The notes beneath the pieces were generated by a model. That model made no database searches and had not been told where the DNA came from. It worked only from the letters and a program-made list of their open reading frames with translations. The translations under genes and the position numbers were made by a program. Shown one piece after another: positions 29,097 through 35,985 of a stretch of DNA of 35,985 nucleotides. Each line of letters starts with the position of its first letter. Within the stretch, counting starts at the first letter, position 1. The DNA is taken from positions 1 to 35,985 of the forward strand of contig CAYMLQ010000017.1 in assembly GCA_964390795.1 (NCBI GenBank), written 5' to 3'. This stretch comes from CAYMLQ01 sp964390795. GTDB taxonomy: Bacteria; Verrucomicrobiota; Kiritimatiellia; RFP12; UBA1067.

Positions 29097-29587
29097 TCAG
29101 CACCGCCGTTAAAGTCCCCGCTCTGCCTTACGAGAAAGCGCCGGGCGGTTCCCCCGACAAATACCGAACCACGCGCACCGTCGTGTTCTACTGGACAAAG
29201 CCCCCGGCCAAATACTGGGACATGGTCAAGTGTCCTGTCGAAACGGCCGACGGAGCGATCTGGAGAGAGCTGTCACCCGAAGGCGACAAGCGCATCTGCC
29301 TGCTCGTGAACGCCGGGTTCTTTTTCGCGATCAGCGTCGCGCCGAGTTTTCCCCGCGCAATGGCGGGTGGCTGCGCCCATGACTTCATTTACAAGTGGGT
29401 GTCCACCCTCGCCATCGCATGGGGCGTCCAGATGAAGCAGGTTCTTGAACTGGCCGACCATTGGTTTCTCGCGCTCATGCGCTATACCAAGTTCTGGCTG
29501 AAGTCGACTTACTTCACGGCCGTGCGTGCAATCGGCTATCCGTTCAACAGGGTCAACGCGTGGTTGGCCAGCTTCAAAAAGAAGTAA
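29093..29587 (+). CDS. DUF1353-like phage protein
   Basis: The protein has 164 residues. Features of DUF1353: LLVNAGFFFAISVAPSFPRAMAGGCAHDFIYKW (about 70-102; HD pair), then QVLELADHWFLALMRYTKF and YFTAVRAIGYPF. DUF1353 proteins are common in tailed phages near lysis or tail genes; their function is not settled. It starts by ATGA overlap with the small lipoprotein gene. Confidence 0.68.
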   Translation: MISTAVKVPALPYEKAPGGSPDKYRTTRTVVFYWTKPPAKYWDMVKCPVETADGAIWRELSPEGDKRICLLVNAGFFFAISVAPSFPRAMAGGCAHDFIYKWVSTLAIAWGVQMKQVLELADHWFLALMRYTKFWLKSTYFTAVRAIGYPFNRVNAWLASFKKK

Positions 29588-29592
29588 CCGCC

Positions 29593-30441
29593 GTGGCAAA
29601 CACACCCTCCATCCTTCTTGATCCTGTGACCTTTGCTGAGGCCTTGCAGGATCGCGACGTTCGCGCCCTGCTTCCGACCTCGCTCACGTCCGAAGAGATC
29701 ATGGCGCTTGATCCAATGATCAGGAAGCATGGCGTCTTCAGCGCGAAGGTGGAGGATGCCAGGCACCTGACCGTGCTGGACAATATCATCGGCATGGTGC
29801 TAGATCCGGAGCACAACCCTGACGGGTCAAAGCGCCAGCCGGGCCAGTACATGAACGAAGCCCGCGCACGCGAGCTGCTGCGTGCGCACCTTGAGCAGAT
29901 CGGTTACCAGCCCGCAGAGGGCGAGGCGGGCGGGATCAAGGATCTGCGCAGCGAAGCACGCATCCGGGTGCAGCTCGACTATCCCGTGTCGTTCGCCAGA
30001 AACTTCGGCCACTCGAAGCAGATGAACGATCCGGCGATCATCGACGAGTTCCCCGGTCAAAGGCTGCTGCCATCTTACGCTATCGAGCCGCGTGACGATG
30101 GCTGGTGGCTGGCCCGCTGGAAAGCGGCCGGGTTGCCCGGCCCGTTCGGTTCCGACTGGGTCGCCCTCAAGTCAGATCCCGGCTGGGCCGTGCTGTCGAT
30201 CTTCGGTTATCCCTTCGCCCCGTTCGCTTGGGGATCGAAGCGCGAGACGGAGGCCGTCGACCGTGAGACGTGCGAGGCTTACGGTCTGATCCAGCCCGGA
30301 GAGAGTGCGCAGCCGATGGATCTCGGCGAGAACAATCCGCTCGTCGCCTCTTTCCCTGACGGCTCGCCCGACCTCATGTCGGCCATCCTCGCGCAGTTCC
30401 CGGAAGCGTCTTTCTCAGACGGCATCCTAACCCAACTGTAG
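29593..30441 (+). CDS. Head/neck morphogenesis-type phage protein, function unproven
   Basis: The protein has 282 residues from the GTG at 29593, 6 bp after the DUF1353-like stop; a longer frame to 29461 lies within that gene. Features are RALLPTSLTSEEIMALDPMIRKHGVFSAKVEDARHLTVLDNI (about 24-65), a helix with QYMNEARARELLRAHLEQIGYQP, and a Trp-rich C-terminal half (DDGWWLARWKAAG…WVALKSDPGWAVLSIFGYPFAPFAWGSKRE). From general familiarity, proteins starting with DLVPTDLSS-type motifs and FSART-type motifs occur in virion gene clusters, possibly filling the Mu F role. It is not near the portal, where F would be. Confidence 0.6.
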   Translation: MANTPSILLDPVTFAEALQDRDVRALLPTSLTSEEIMALDPMIRKHGVFSAKVEDARHLTVLDNIIGMVLDPEHNPDGSKRQPGQYMNEARARELLRAHLEQIGYQPAEGEAGGIKDLRSEARIRVQLDYPVSFARNFGHSKQMNDPAIIDEFPGQRLLPSYAIEPRDDGWWLARWKAAGLPGPFGSDWVALKSDPGWAVLSIFGYPFAPFAWGSKRETEAVDRETCEAYGLIQPGESAQPMDLGENNPLVASFPDGSPDLMSAILAQFPEASFSDGILTQL

Positions 30442-30448
30442 GCAAGCC

Positions 30449-31066
30449 ATGCCTGTAACCGTATCCATTGATCTTACCGAAGCCCGTCTATTATCCGACT
30501 GGGCAGGCCCGATTACGCCCGCCGAGAACAAGTCTATTGCAGCCGAAGAGGCCCGCTTGGTTCAGCGTCACTTGCGTGCTCGTGATGCTTCCAATGCACA
30601 TACCTACCCTGATGGTGGGAAGCGCTCTCACTTCTGGCGCAAGGCCGCTGAGTCGGTGTCGTTCTCAACCGATGATGACGGCATGTCAATTTCCGTCTCG
30701 CATCAAGGCGTTCGCCTGCGCTATGCCGGAGCACCTGACGGCATCGGCCCTTCCGGGCGCACCTCTGCCGTCACAGGTAAGAAGATCACGAAGCTGGCGA
30801 TCCCGGCGACGGGTGAGGCTTACGGCCGCACGCCCGGAGAGTTCGCGGATCTGCGCCTCGTCGTTTTCAAAGGAAAGGGCAAGGCCGCTCTGGTTCAGAA
30901 GCCTGCCGAGGGCATGTACCTTGGCAAGATCATGTTCTGGCTCGTGAGTCGGACTAAACCGATTGCGGCTGACCCTACCGTTATTCCCCCTGCAAACGTC
31001 ATGCTCGGACTCGCTGTCATGCGTTTGCGCAATCTACGAAATAGAAAGGCTGGACTAAATGTCTGA
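30449..31066 (+). CDS. Virion morphogenesis/tail completion-like protein (Mu G-like?)
   Basis: The protein has 205 residues. VTVSIDLTEARLLSDW, helical EARLVQRHLRARDASNAHTYPDGGKRSHFWRKAAESVSF, then VSHQGVRLRYAGAPDGI and KKITKLAIPATGEAYGRTPGEF match the order seen in phage virion morphogenesis or minor tail proteins: N-terminal strand, helical region, strand plus AIP/AYGR motif. It overlaps the tape measure gene by 8 bp, which supports a tail-joining role. Family assignment is tentative. Confidence 0.6.
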   Translation: MPVTVSIDLTEARLLSDWAGPITPAENKSIAAEEARLVQRHLRARDASNAHTYPDGGKRSHFWRKAAESVSFSTDDDGMSISVSHQGVRLRYAGAPDGIGPSGRTSAVTGKKITKLAIPATGEAYGRTPGEFADLRLVVFKGKGKAALVQKPAEGMYLGKIMFWLVSRTKPIAADPTVIPPANVMLGLAVMRLRNLRNRKAGLNV

Positions 31067-32498
31067 TCAGGAAACATCCCTTGTGATGCGTATCCGCTCC
31101 ATATTTGATGGCAGCGGAGCGAAGGAAGCAACTGACGCCCAGTCAAAACTAACTACCGCAGCCAAGTCTGCAACCGATGCCACAGGTCAGGTTGGAAAAG
31201 CCACAGGCCAAGCAGGTCAGGCCGCAGGCCGCGCCGCTGAAATGGTTGCGTCATTGACCGGGGCGATGGGGGCTTCAAGCCCTGCCGCCGCGCAGATGAG
31301 TTCAGGAATACGCGTTTTAAAAAGTCTCTTAGAAGGATCATCGGCTGGTATTCTTGGACTGGCAACGGTTATCGTTGGCATTGGTATTTCTGCGTGGTCT
31401 GCCTACCAGAAAAAGATTGAAGAATCTAAAAAGAAAATCGCGGAAATGCTGGATGAGCTAACCTCTGCGAAAATAGAGACTGGCAAGAGGCGCATTGATG
31501 ATATTACCGACGCATTCGGTCGGGTAGAAAAGTCGATCAATGCCGTGCGAGCGGCACAAGTAGATCTCGCTACCGCATGGCAGGATCTCAATAAGGCTGG
31601 GCAGGAAGTTTCTGACATGGAACTTCAGCGCATGGAAAAAGAGCAAATCGCTAGGCTCTCTCCGAATGACGAGGCCGGAGCCGTTGCCATTAAAAACAGA
31701 TTCGCTCAGATCCGGGATGAAGGTTCAGTTGCCCGCCGTCAGGGCGATGCGATCCGCGCCGAGCAGGCCGCTAAAGATGATCTTGAAACTGCCGCCGCAC
31801 GCCGCATCAATATAGAGGGAACGCTGTCGACCGCATCCACGGCCCGCGATGTGTTGGCCTCTCAGATCGAACGTTCATCGCGCCGGGCAGATGCTGGATT
31901 AAATCCAGATGAAAAGGATCGTGACAGAGCAAAAAAAGAAGTTGTTGAGTTTACAGCCCAACTCGTCGCCCTCAACAAAAGCATTCTTGATCTTACCGAT
32001 AGCCTTTCAGCCGCAAAGACGAAAGAGACCGCAGCAGGGATTACCTTGCAGGCTGCTCAAGTACGCGGCTCAAAGGGCGTGGCCGCTGCCGCCGCACTCG
32101 CCGCTCAGAACGCATCAGATCTTGATCGGGATACTGCTCAGGCTCGTTATGGTCAGAAGTTAGGTGACCTGCGCAGCCGGGCATCAGCTGCGGCGTCGTC
32201 TTGGTCTGTTACCGCATCTGAATATAGAGCCCGCTCAAACGCCTATGATCCACAGCGCCGAGATTACGAGAACCAGGGCGAATGGAATAAGTCAAAGATA
32301 ACAGACAAGCGCTTGGAGTCATCCGCGAAGGGAGCTGAGAAGCAAGCCGCAGCAGCAGAGAAACTGCTCGACCAACTTGAGCGCACGCCGCCTGAAAAGA
32401 TTGCCCAGATATTAGATTTGATTACGCGCCAGCTCGTAACTCTTGAACAGGGATTAGCGGCTACGAAAGAGCACGTTAAGAACCTCCCCAACAACTGA
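31059..32498 (+). CDS. Tail tape measure protein (short)
   Basis: The protein has 479 residues, almost wholly helical: Ala/Gly/Gln-rich start, one membrane-like segment (SSAGILGLATVIVGIGISAWSAY, about 94-116), then long coiled coil (KKKIAEMLDELTSAKIETGKRRIDDITDAFGRVEKSINAVRAAQ) and repeated basic/Ala helices. This is the usual plan of tape measure proteins, which set tail length. At about 1.5 angstrom per residue it suggests a tail of roughly 70 nm. It lies far downstream of the tail tube gene, separated by secreted and lysis genes. Confidence 0.8.
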   Translation: MSDQETSLVMRIRSIFDGSGAKEATDAQSKLTTAAKSATDATGQVGKATGQAGQAAGRAAEMVASLTGAMGASSPAAAQMSSGIRVLKSLLEGSSAGILGLATVIVGIGISAWSAYQKKIEESKKKIAEMLDELTSAKIETGKRRIDDITDAFGRVEKSINAVRAAQVDLATAWQDLNKAGQEVSDMELQRMEKEQIARLSPNDEAGAVAIKNRFAQIRDEGSVARRQGDAIRAEQAAKDDLETAAARRINIEGTLSTASTARDVLASQIERSSRRADAGLNPDEKDRDRAKKEVVEFTAQLVALNKSILDLTDSLSAAKTKETAAGITLQAAQVRGSKGVAAAAALAAQNASDLDRDTAQARYGQKLGDLRSRASAAASSWSVTASEYRARSNAYDPQRRDYENQGEWNKSKITDKRLESSAKGAEKQAAAAEKLLDQLERTPPEKIAQILDLITRQLVTLEQGLAATKEHVKNLPNN

Positions 32499-32515
32499 AT
32501 TGAAAGGCGCTTGCA

Positions 32516-34651
32516 ATGGCTATTACTTGGCTCATCAAAAAGAACACCGACGCACCCGTTACTCTGGCCGACGCTGGCGTGACAGGATGCCTGCTTACCC
32601 TTCGCGCCAACGGCGTCGACTCGTTGGTGTTCACGCAGTCGAACGATTGGGTCGCCGCTCCGACGTGGCCGTGGTCGACCAAGGTCTGCCTGATCCGCAG
32701 GGACAGCGACGCGAGCCCCACAGACCGCTGCGTGTTTGTCGGCACGGTGGAAATGACACCACGGCAGGCTGAAGGCGGTGGCCCTCAGTCGATCACGTAC
32801 ACGGCCCTCGGCCCGACCTATGCCCTTCAGCTCTGCGACTACATGCAGGAATGGGCATACACCACAGACGCCGGGGCTGCCTCAACCATCTACGAGCCCA
32901 CCGTGGTGCTGGGCGAGGATAACAACGGCACGCGCCTTGCCTCCGGAGGCGTGATCAATCACGCCGCAGCCTATGCCGTAGCCCGTGGCGTGAGCATCGA
33001 CATCGGCACCATCGCGGCAGGCGTGACGGTGCCTTTCGACGAGCGCAGCAATATCAAGGTCTGGGACGCCATCGTCGCGATGCTCCGTTACACGCCCGAC
33101 TATGTCGTGTGGTGGGATTACAACCATCAGGTTTCGGGCGCTTACGTCCCCGCGCTGAACGTCACAGATCCTGCCACCATGACGGCCGTCTCGCGGGCGC
33201 TCGTCAACGGCGCTGCCAGTGGCGCAAGCTTCACGCCGCGCTATGACATCCGGGTGCCGGGCATCATGATCATTTACCGCTGGACGGGAGACTGGGACGG
33301 GCGCACGGTCAAGAGCCGTGTCACCGAGACGGCCGGAGCGTCCACCGATCCCCGGCGCGTGGCCTTGGTCTACGATCTTGACGGCGTTCATGCTTCGTTC
33401 ATTCAGCAGGAAGTCGAGGTAGAGGATTACCCGGCCGACTGGACGGGAACGGCGGGCAAGGCCGCGCTCGCTGCCAGAATACCGTGGCTGTCGAACCTCA
33501 CCAGCAGCGATTGGTCTGTGGTCTCTGTGACGCGTGGCGCTGGCAGTCACAACTATCCGGCCCGGCTTCTCAACGGGGCGGTTCCGTCGTGGACAACGAA
33601 GCACTCCGAGAACGACACGTTCACGGCTAAGGTGGCATACGAGATCAAGGCCACCGACACGGGTCACACGCTCGACAAGGGCACGAAGGATCTGACGTTC
33701 AGCGCCGTGTCCACGGACGCCGTCACGCGCACCTATCGCAAGATGACCGAATGGGTAGAGCCGGAGCCAGTCCCCACAGGAATGGCCGCTGCGCTCTTCG
33801 CGAGTTGGAACCGGCTTCACTACGACGGTCAGGTCACGTTCCACGGTCAGGAGTGCGACTTCGGCATTGGGCTGGCCCAGCTTCTTTCCTGCACGGGCGG
33901 GCTGACCGAGTGGGCAACGATGGCAGCGGTTGTGCAGGATGTGACCTATGACATCGGGGGCGGGAAGGTGACCGTCAAGACGGGAACCTGCGGACGCCTT
34001 GAGGCTGATAACCTGATGGCCGTCTACCGCGCTGCGCGGGGCCGTCGCTTCTCCTATCTGCGCCTCGGCCGGGACAGTGCCGACGCCTCGGACGGCAACA
34101 AGATCGACGGCGCAAGCGCCACGCCAAACGACAGCGTCGCTGATGGCACCCCGGCGTGCCTGCGCAAGCGCTTTGCCGTGGAGGCCGCTGACAGCGGTTC
34201 ACGCGTCCACCTCGTGGACATCAACCCTGCCGCTATCGCCTTCGCCACGGCGGGCAACGCGGCCGCACAGACGCTTCAGCTTCGCGAGGTAATGATACCC
34301 TATGACGATAGCGGAACCATCAAGGCGAAGCTCGCACAAGCCCTCTGTGGAGCGTTGTACGGCGACCCCGTAACGCTGGGAGGTGGACGGCCAGCCGATC
34401 CGGCTAGCCCGGCCGTTCTTGGACAGGATTCGGAAGGGACTTCTGACGCTGCCGTCTCAACAGCTTATAACGGGGTCTCTGCAACCACGGGCGTTTCAGT
34501 TTGGGTTTGCACGCGTATCAGGTTTGACCACAGCGCGGGGACTCCAGTGCTCTATGCCTACATGTCTAAACTTACTTGGCCCGCAGCCATCGCCCCGACC
34601 GTTTCGGGTCAGACGCGTGTCGAGATCGACACACCTCAAGCGGCGACATAA
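32516..34651 (+). CDS. Large tail tip / distal tail hub protein, probable
   Basis: The protein has 711 residues, placed just after the tape measure. Beta-rich N-terminus (ITWLIKKNTDAPVTLADAGVTGCLLTLRANGVDSLVFTQ) and CVFVGTVEMTPRQAEGGGPQSITYTALGPTYAL recall tail hub proteins. WDAIVAMLRYTPDYVVWWDYN and later GQECDFGIGLAQLLSCTGG…GGGKVTVKTGTCGRLEADNLMAVYRAARG fit the central-hub (gp27-type) beta-barrel pattern. The C-terminal ~150 residues may contact the host. Family not named with certainty. Confidence 0.68.
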   Translation: MAITWLIKKNTDAPVTLADAGVTGCLLTLRANGVDSLVFTQSNDWVAAPTWPWSTKVCLIRRDSDASPTDRCVFVGTVEMTPRQAEGGGPQSITYTALGPTYALQLCDYMQEWAYTTDAGAASTIYEPTVVLGEDNNGTRLASGGVINHAAAYAVARGVSIDIGTIAAGVTVPFDERSNIKVWDAIVAMLRYTPDYVVWWDYNHQVSGAYVPALNVTDPATMTAVSRALVNGAASGASFTPRYDIRVPGIMIIYRWTGDWDGRTVKSRVTETAGASTDPRRVALVYDLDGVHASFIQQEVEVEDYPADWTGTAGKAALAARIPWLSNLTSSDWSVVSVTRGAGSHNYPARLLNGAVPSWTTKHSENDTFTAKVAYEIKATDTGHTLDKGTKDLTFSAVSTDAVTRTYRKMTEWVEPEPVPTGMAAALFASWNRLHYDGQVTFHGQECDFGIGLAQLLSCTGGLTEWATMAAVVQDVTYDIGGGKVTVKTGTCGRLEADNLMAVYRAARGRRFSYLRLGRDSADASDGNKIDGASATPNDSVADGTPACLRKRFAVEAADSGSRVHLVDINPAAIAFATAGNAAAQTLQLREVMIPYDDSGTIKAKLAQALCGALYGDPVTLGGGRPADPASPAVLGQDSEGTSDAAVSTAYNGVSATTGVSVWVCTRIRFDHSAGTPVLYAYMSKLTWPAAIAPTVSGQTRVEIDTPQAAT

Positions 34652-34662
34652 GGGGGTCTTCA

Positions 34663-35406
34663 ATGGCACACATTTTCAAGAACTCAGACGGTACTCTTGG
34701 CAGGGTTACAAGCGGCCATCTGAGGCTTTACGCGGCACCCGGTTGGAAGAGTCAGTCTGTCGCGTCAACAAACTGGGGAAGCACCGCTACGGTTGACCCC
34801 GCAATGACCTTGCAGAACATCCATGACGATCCCACGTCTGGCAGCTATTGGGGAGCTGCCGTGTCTGCTGCGATCAGCGGTTTTGCATCTGGGTCAGCAT
34901 ATACCTGCGGGGGAACCGTGGCCGTTGGCGGGCCTTACAATCATCCGGGTGAGGCGCGTGCTACGGCGCGGGCAGGCGGTCAGGTTAAATCATTCTCACC
35001 GATCTACATCTGCACCAACGCCCGGATAGCCCTCAACGTCACGGCGCGGGTGGGAGTGTTCGGATCAGCCCCCTCGGCCAGCCAGATCCTCAATGCGACA
35101 GAGCAGACCCCAACGGGTGGTTATCTGACGCTCGCGTCTGGTGATATCGGTGTTATTAACCAGTGTGCTAGGGACAAGACGACCTGTTACATCTCGGTCT
35201 GCATTAAGCCAACATCGACCTATCCCTATTCGATCTCGCTGGCTGAGAACTCGATCACCAACGACACGGAAGAACCGATTGAACCGTCTTGGTGGCCTCT
35301 CGGCCCGATCCAGCCGGGAGTGACCCATACGTGGTACTACATTGCTGACGGCACAACCGATTGGTCTGCCAGCTTCACCTTCGGGGTTGTTCAGCTCTAT
35401 TACTGA
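34663..35406 (+). CDS. Terminal tail protein, last gene of the late operon
   Basis: The protein has 247 residues from the ATG at 34663, with GGGGG upstream; longer frames lack a ribosome site. Short opening (MAHIFKNSDGTLGRVTSGHLRLYAAPGW), then Gly/Ser/Thr/Ala-rich beta-like sequence including IYICTNARIALNVTARVGVFGS, CYISVCIKPTSTYPYSISLAEN and a final WYYIADGTTDWSASFTFGVVQLYY. It may be a tail-tip or receptor-binding component next to the hub. Six cysteines are present. No family recognised. Confidence 0.65.
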   Translation: MAHIFKNSDGTLGRVTSGHLRLYAAPGWKSQSVASTNWGSTATVDPAMTLQNIHDDPTSGSYWGAAVSAAISGFASGSAYTCGGTVAVGGPYNHPGEARATARAGGQVKSFSPIYICTNARIALNVTARVGVFGSAPSASQILNATEQTPTGGYLTLASGDIGVINQCARDKTTCYISVCIKPTSTYPYSISLAENSITNDTEEPIEPSWWPLGPIQPGVTHTWYYIADGTTDWSASFTFGVVQLYY

Positions 35407-35431
35407 GCCATTCAAGTGGCTTGCAAGAACA

Positions 35432-35471
35432 CCCCCAAGCCCCTCCCCCAGACCCCCACCCCTGACGCCCC
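35432..35471 (-). other. C-rich tract with G-quadruplex potential just inside the right end
   Basis: The plus strand has six runs of four or five C within 40 bp (35432-35436, 35440-35443, 35445-35449, 35453-35457, 35459-35462, 35468-35471). On the minus strand this gives six G runs separated by 1-5 bases, a classic quadruplex pattern. It lies between the last late gene and the R2 end repeat. The 98 bp between 35407 and the right-end repeats hold no gene and no clear terminator. Confidence 0.7.
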
Positions 35472-35474
35472 TCC

Positions 35475-35505
35475 TGTGTCAAACCTCGGTCACTCTGTGT
35501 CAAAC
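35475..35505 (-). repeat. Right-end transposase-binding-type repeats (R2, R1)
   Basis: TGTGTCAAACC (35475-35485) and TGTGTCAAAC (35496-35505) are inverted copies of the left-end GGTTTGACACA. They start 21 bp apart, close to the tight spacing of the outer two MuA sites at the Mu right end. I see no third copy inward. Confidence 0.8.
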
Positions 35506-35519
35506 GGGGGGGCGTAATA

Positions 35520-35985
35520 CTAGACGGACTCCGGTGCGGGCGGCGAGACGGTGAGGGACACCGAGAGCCCGGCGACACGGCGGAGCACGTTCGCCAAGAC
35601 GAGGCGGGTGTCGCCCGCGATGACCATGTTGGTGCCGGACGGATCAAAGAGGACGGAACCGCCGAGCGTATAGACGCCGAGGGCGCCGCTGACGGCGTAA
35701 GACAAGGCGGCCTGAGGGGTGCCGATCCCCGAAAACAGAAGGATGCGCGTGGCGGGCGTCCAAGATCCCCCGGCCGAGTAGGATACGGGGGTGAGGCCGG
35801 CGGGCAGCGTCTCCGAGAGCTGCCACGCGGAGGTGCCGGGAGGCGGCCGGACGGAGAGCACCACGTTGCTGCCCGAGATGGCGCGCTCGGCCATAGGCAG
35901 GAGCGGCGCGTAGGTGTAGGTTTCCGAGCGCGAGGTCGTCAGCGCGGAGAGCACCTGTACGCCGGCGAGGCTGGCTGGCGCGGTC
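35520..35985 (-). CDS. Host repetitive surface-type protein, C-terminal part (5' end outside window)
   Basis: The frame is open from the window edge and ends in TAG at 35520-35522, only about 15 bp beyond the phage end. The visible 154 residues contain AWQLSETLPAGLTPVSYSAGGSWTPATRILLFSG…ALSYAVSG, a pattern of LPAG…WTP…Y.V-type beta domains found near the C-terminus of large secreted repeat proteins, including those of Verrucomicrobiota/Kiritimatiellota. A GTG at 35954 is possible but the reading continues upstream. It is unrelated to the RhaT-like left flank. Function unknown. Confidence 0.6.
   Translation of the reverse strand, partial: TAPASLAGVQVLSALTTSRSETYTYAPLLPMAERAISGSNVVLSVRPPPGTSAWQLSETLPAGLTPVSYSAGGSWTPATRILLFSGIGTPQAALSYAVSGALGVYTLGGSVLFDPSGTNMVIAGDTRLVLANVLRRVAGLSVSLTVSPPAPESV

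Larger units (their letters stand above)
202..35505. mobile_element. Mu-like transposable phage/prophage, apparently complete
   Basis: The element is bounded by the outermost GTTTGACACA repeat on the left (202-211) and its inverted partner on the right (35496-35505). It carries transposase, MuB-type ATPase, Gam, repressor, Mu-type packaging and head genes, tail and lysis genes, all apparently intact. The exact termini are uncertain by a few bases. No clear 5-bp target duplication is visible: the five bases outside the inferred ends are GGGTG on the left and GGGGG on the right. The two flanks are unrelated sequences. Early genes read left and late genes read right from about 12.4 kb. A siphovirus-type tail is inferred because no sheath or baseplate spike is recognised. 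Confidence 0.9.

Noticed and set aside
196..35511. A 5-bp target-site duplication at the phage ends
   Set aside because: The outer bases are G-rich on both sides (GGGTG and GGGGG) but not identical, and the flanking genes differ, so a duplication cannot be claimed.
1..35985. tRNA or other structured RNA genes
   Set aside because: I saw no cloverleaf-like segment or CCA-type ends in intergenic gaps; the gaps are short and explained by the hairpins and palindromes listed.

Overview
The window is almost entirely one GC-rich Mu-like (transposable) phage genome of about 35.3 kb. It lies between short non-phage flanks at 1-201 and from about 35506 onward. The family is identified by a MuA-type transposase next to a MuB-type AAA+ ATPase, a Mu Gam protein, and a head block in Mu order: DUF2730-like, small protein, gp27-like, gp28-like large terminase, gp29-like DUF935 portal, Mu I-like protease with a nested scaffold, decoration protein, capsid, gp36-like. 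It is also identified by repeated GGTTTGACACA-type sites at both ends (three on the left, two on the right, in opposite orientation). No sheath, baseplate-spike or contractile genes are recognisable and the tape measure is short, so a siphovirus-like tail is inferred. The flanks (a RhaT-like sugar permease fragment; the C-terminus of a repetitive surface-type protein) and several secreted-type phage proteins suggest a Gram-negative host, possibly of the Verrucomicrobiota/Kiritimatiellota group. That host assignment is weak inference.

The layout differs from Mu, where nearly everything reads from left to right. Here the early genes (12387 down to 333) read leftward on the minus strand toward the left end. 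They encode two small DNA-binding proteins with a shared domain, a run of small accessory genes (Lar-type restriction alleviation proteins, a CX3CX2C radical-SAM-like Gp37/Gp68 protein, DUF2786, a DUF551-like protein, an ASCH-like protein), an HTH protein, Gam, a DUF3102-like protein, transposase, MuB, a Dam methylase and a protein of unknown function. The run stops at a hairpin terminator whose loop carries a transposase-type end repeat.

A divergent XRE-type repressor and a small membrane protein follow on the plus strand (12455-13220). Next is a non-coding stretch of about 590 bp holding six copies of a near-perfect 25-bp palindrome, an intrinsic terminator and a candidate promoter with its own inverted repeat.

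The late operon (13808-35406) reads rightward: packaging and head genes, a tail tube, then a cluster of about 6 kb of signal-peptide or membrane-anchored genes, an SGNH hydrolase, a holin/lipoprotein-like lysis group, a DUF1353-like protein, two head/tail completion-type genes, the tape measure, a large tail-tip protein and a terminal tail protein. A C-rich tract able to form G-quadruplexes on the opposite strand lies just inside the right end.

Points most worth following: the palindrome array, the divergent Mu-like architecture, the secreted-protein cassette inside the virion operon, recurrent junction sequences between early genes that look like shuffling points, and the mismatch between the two flanks.
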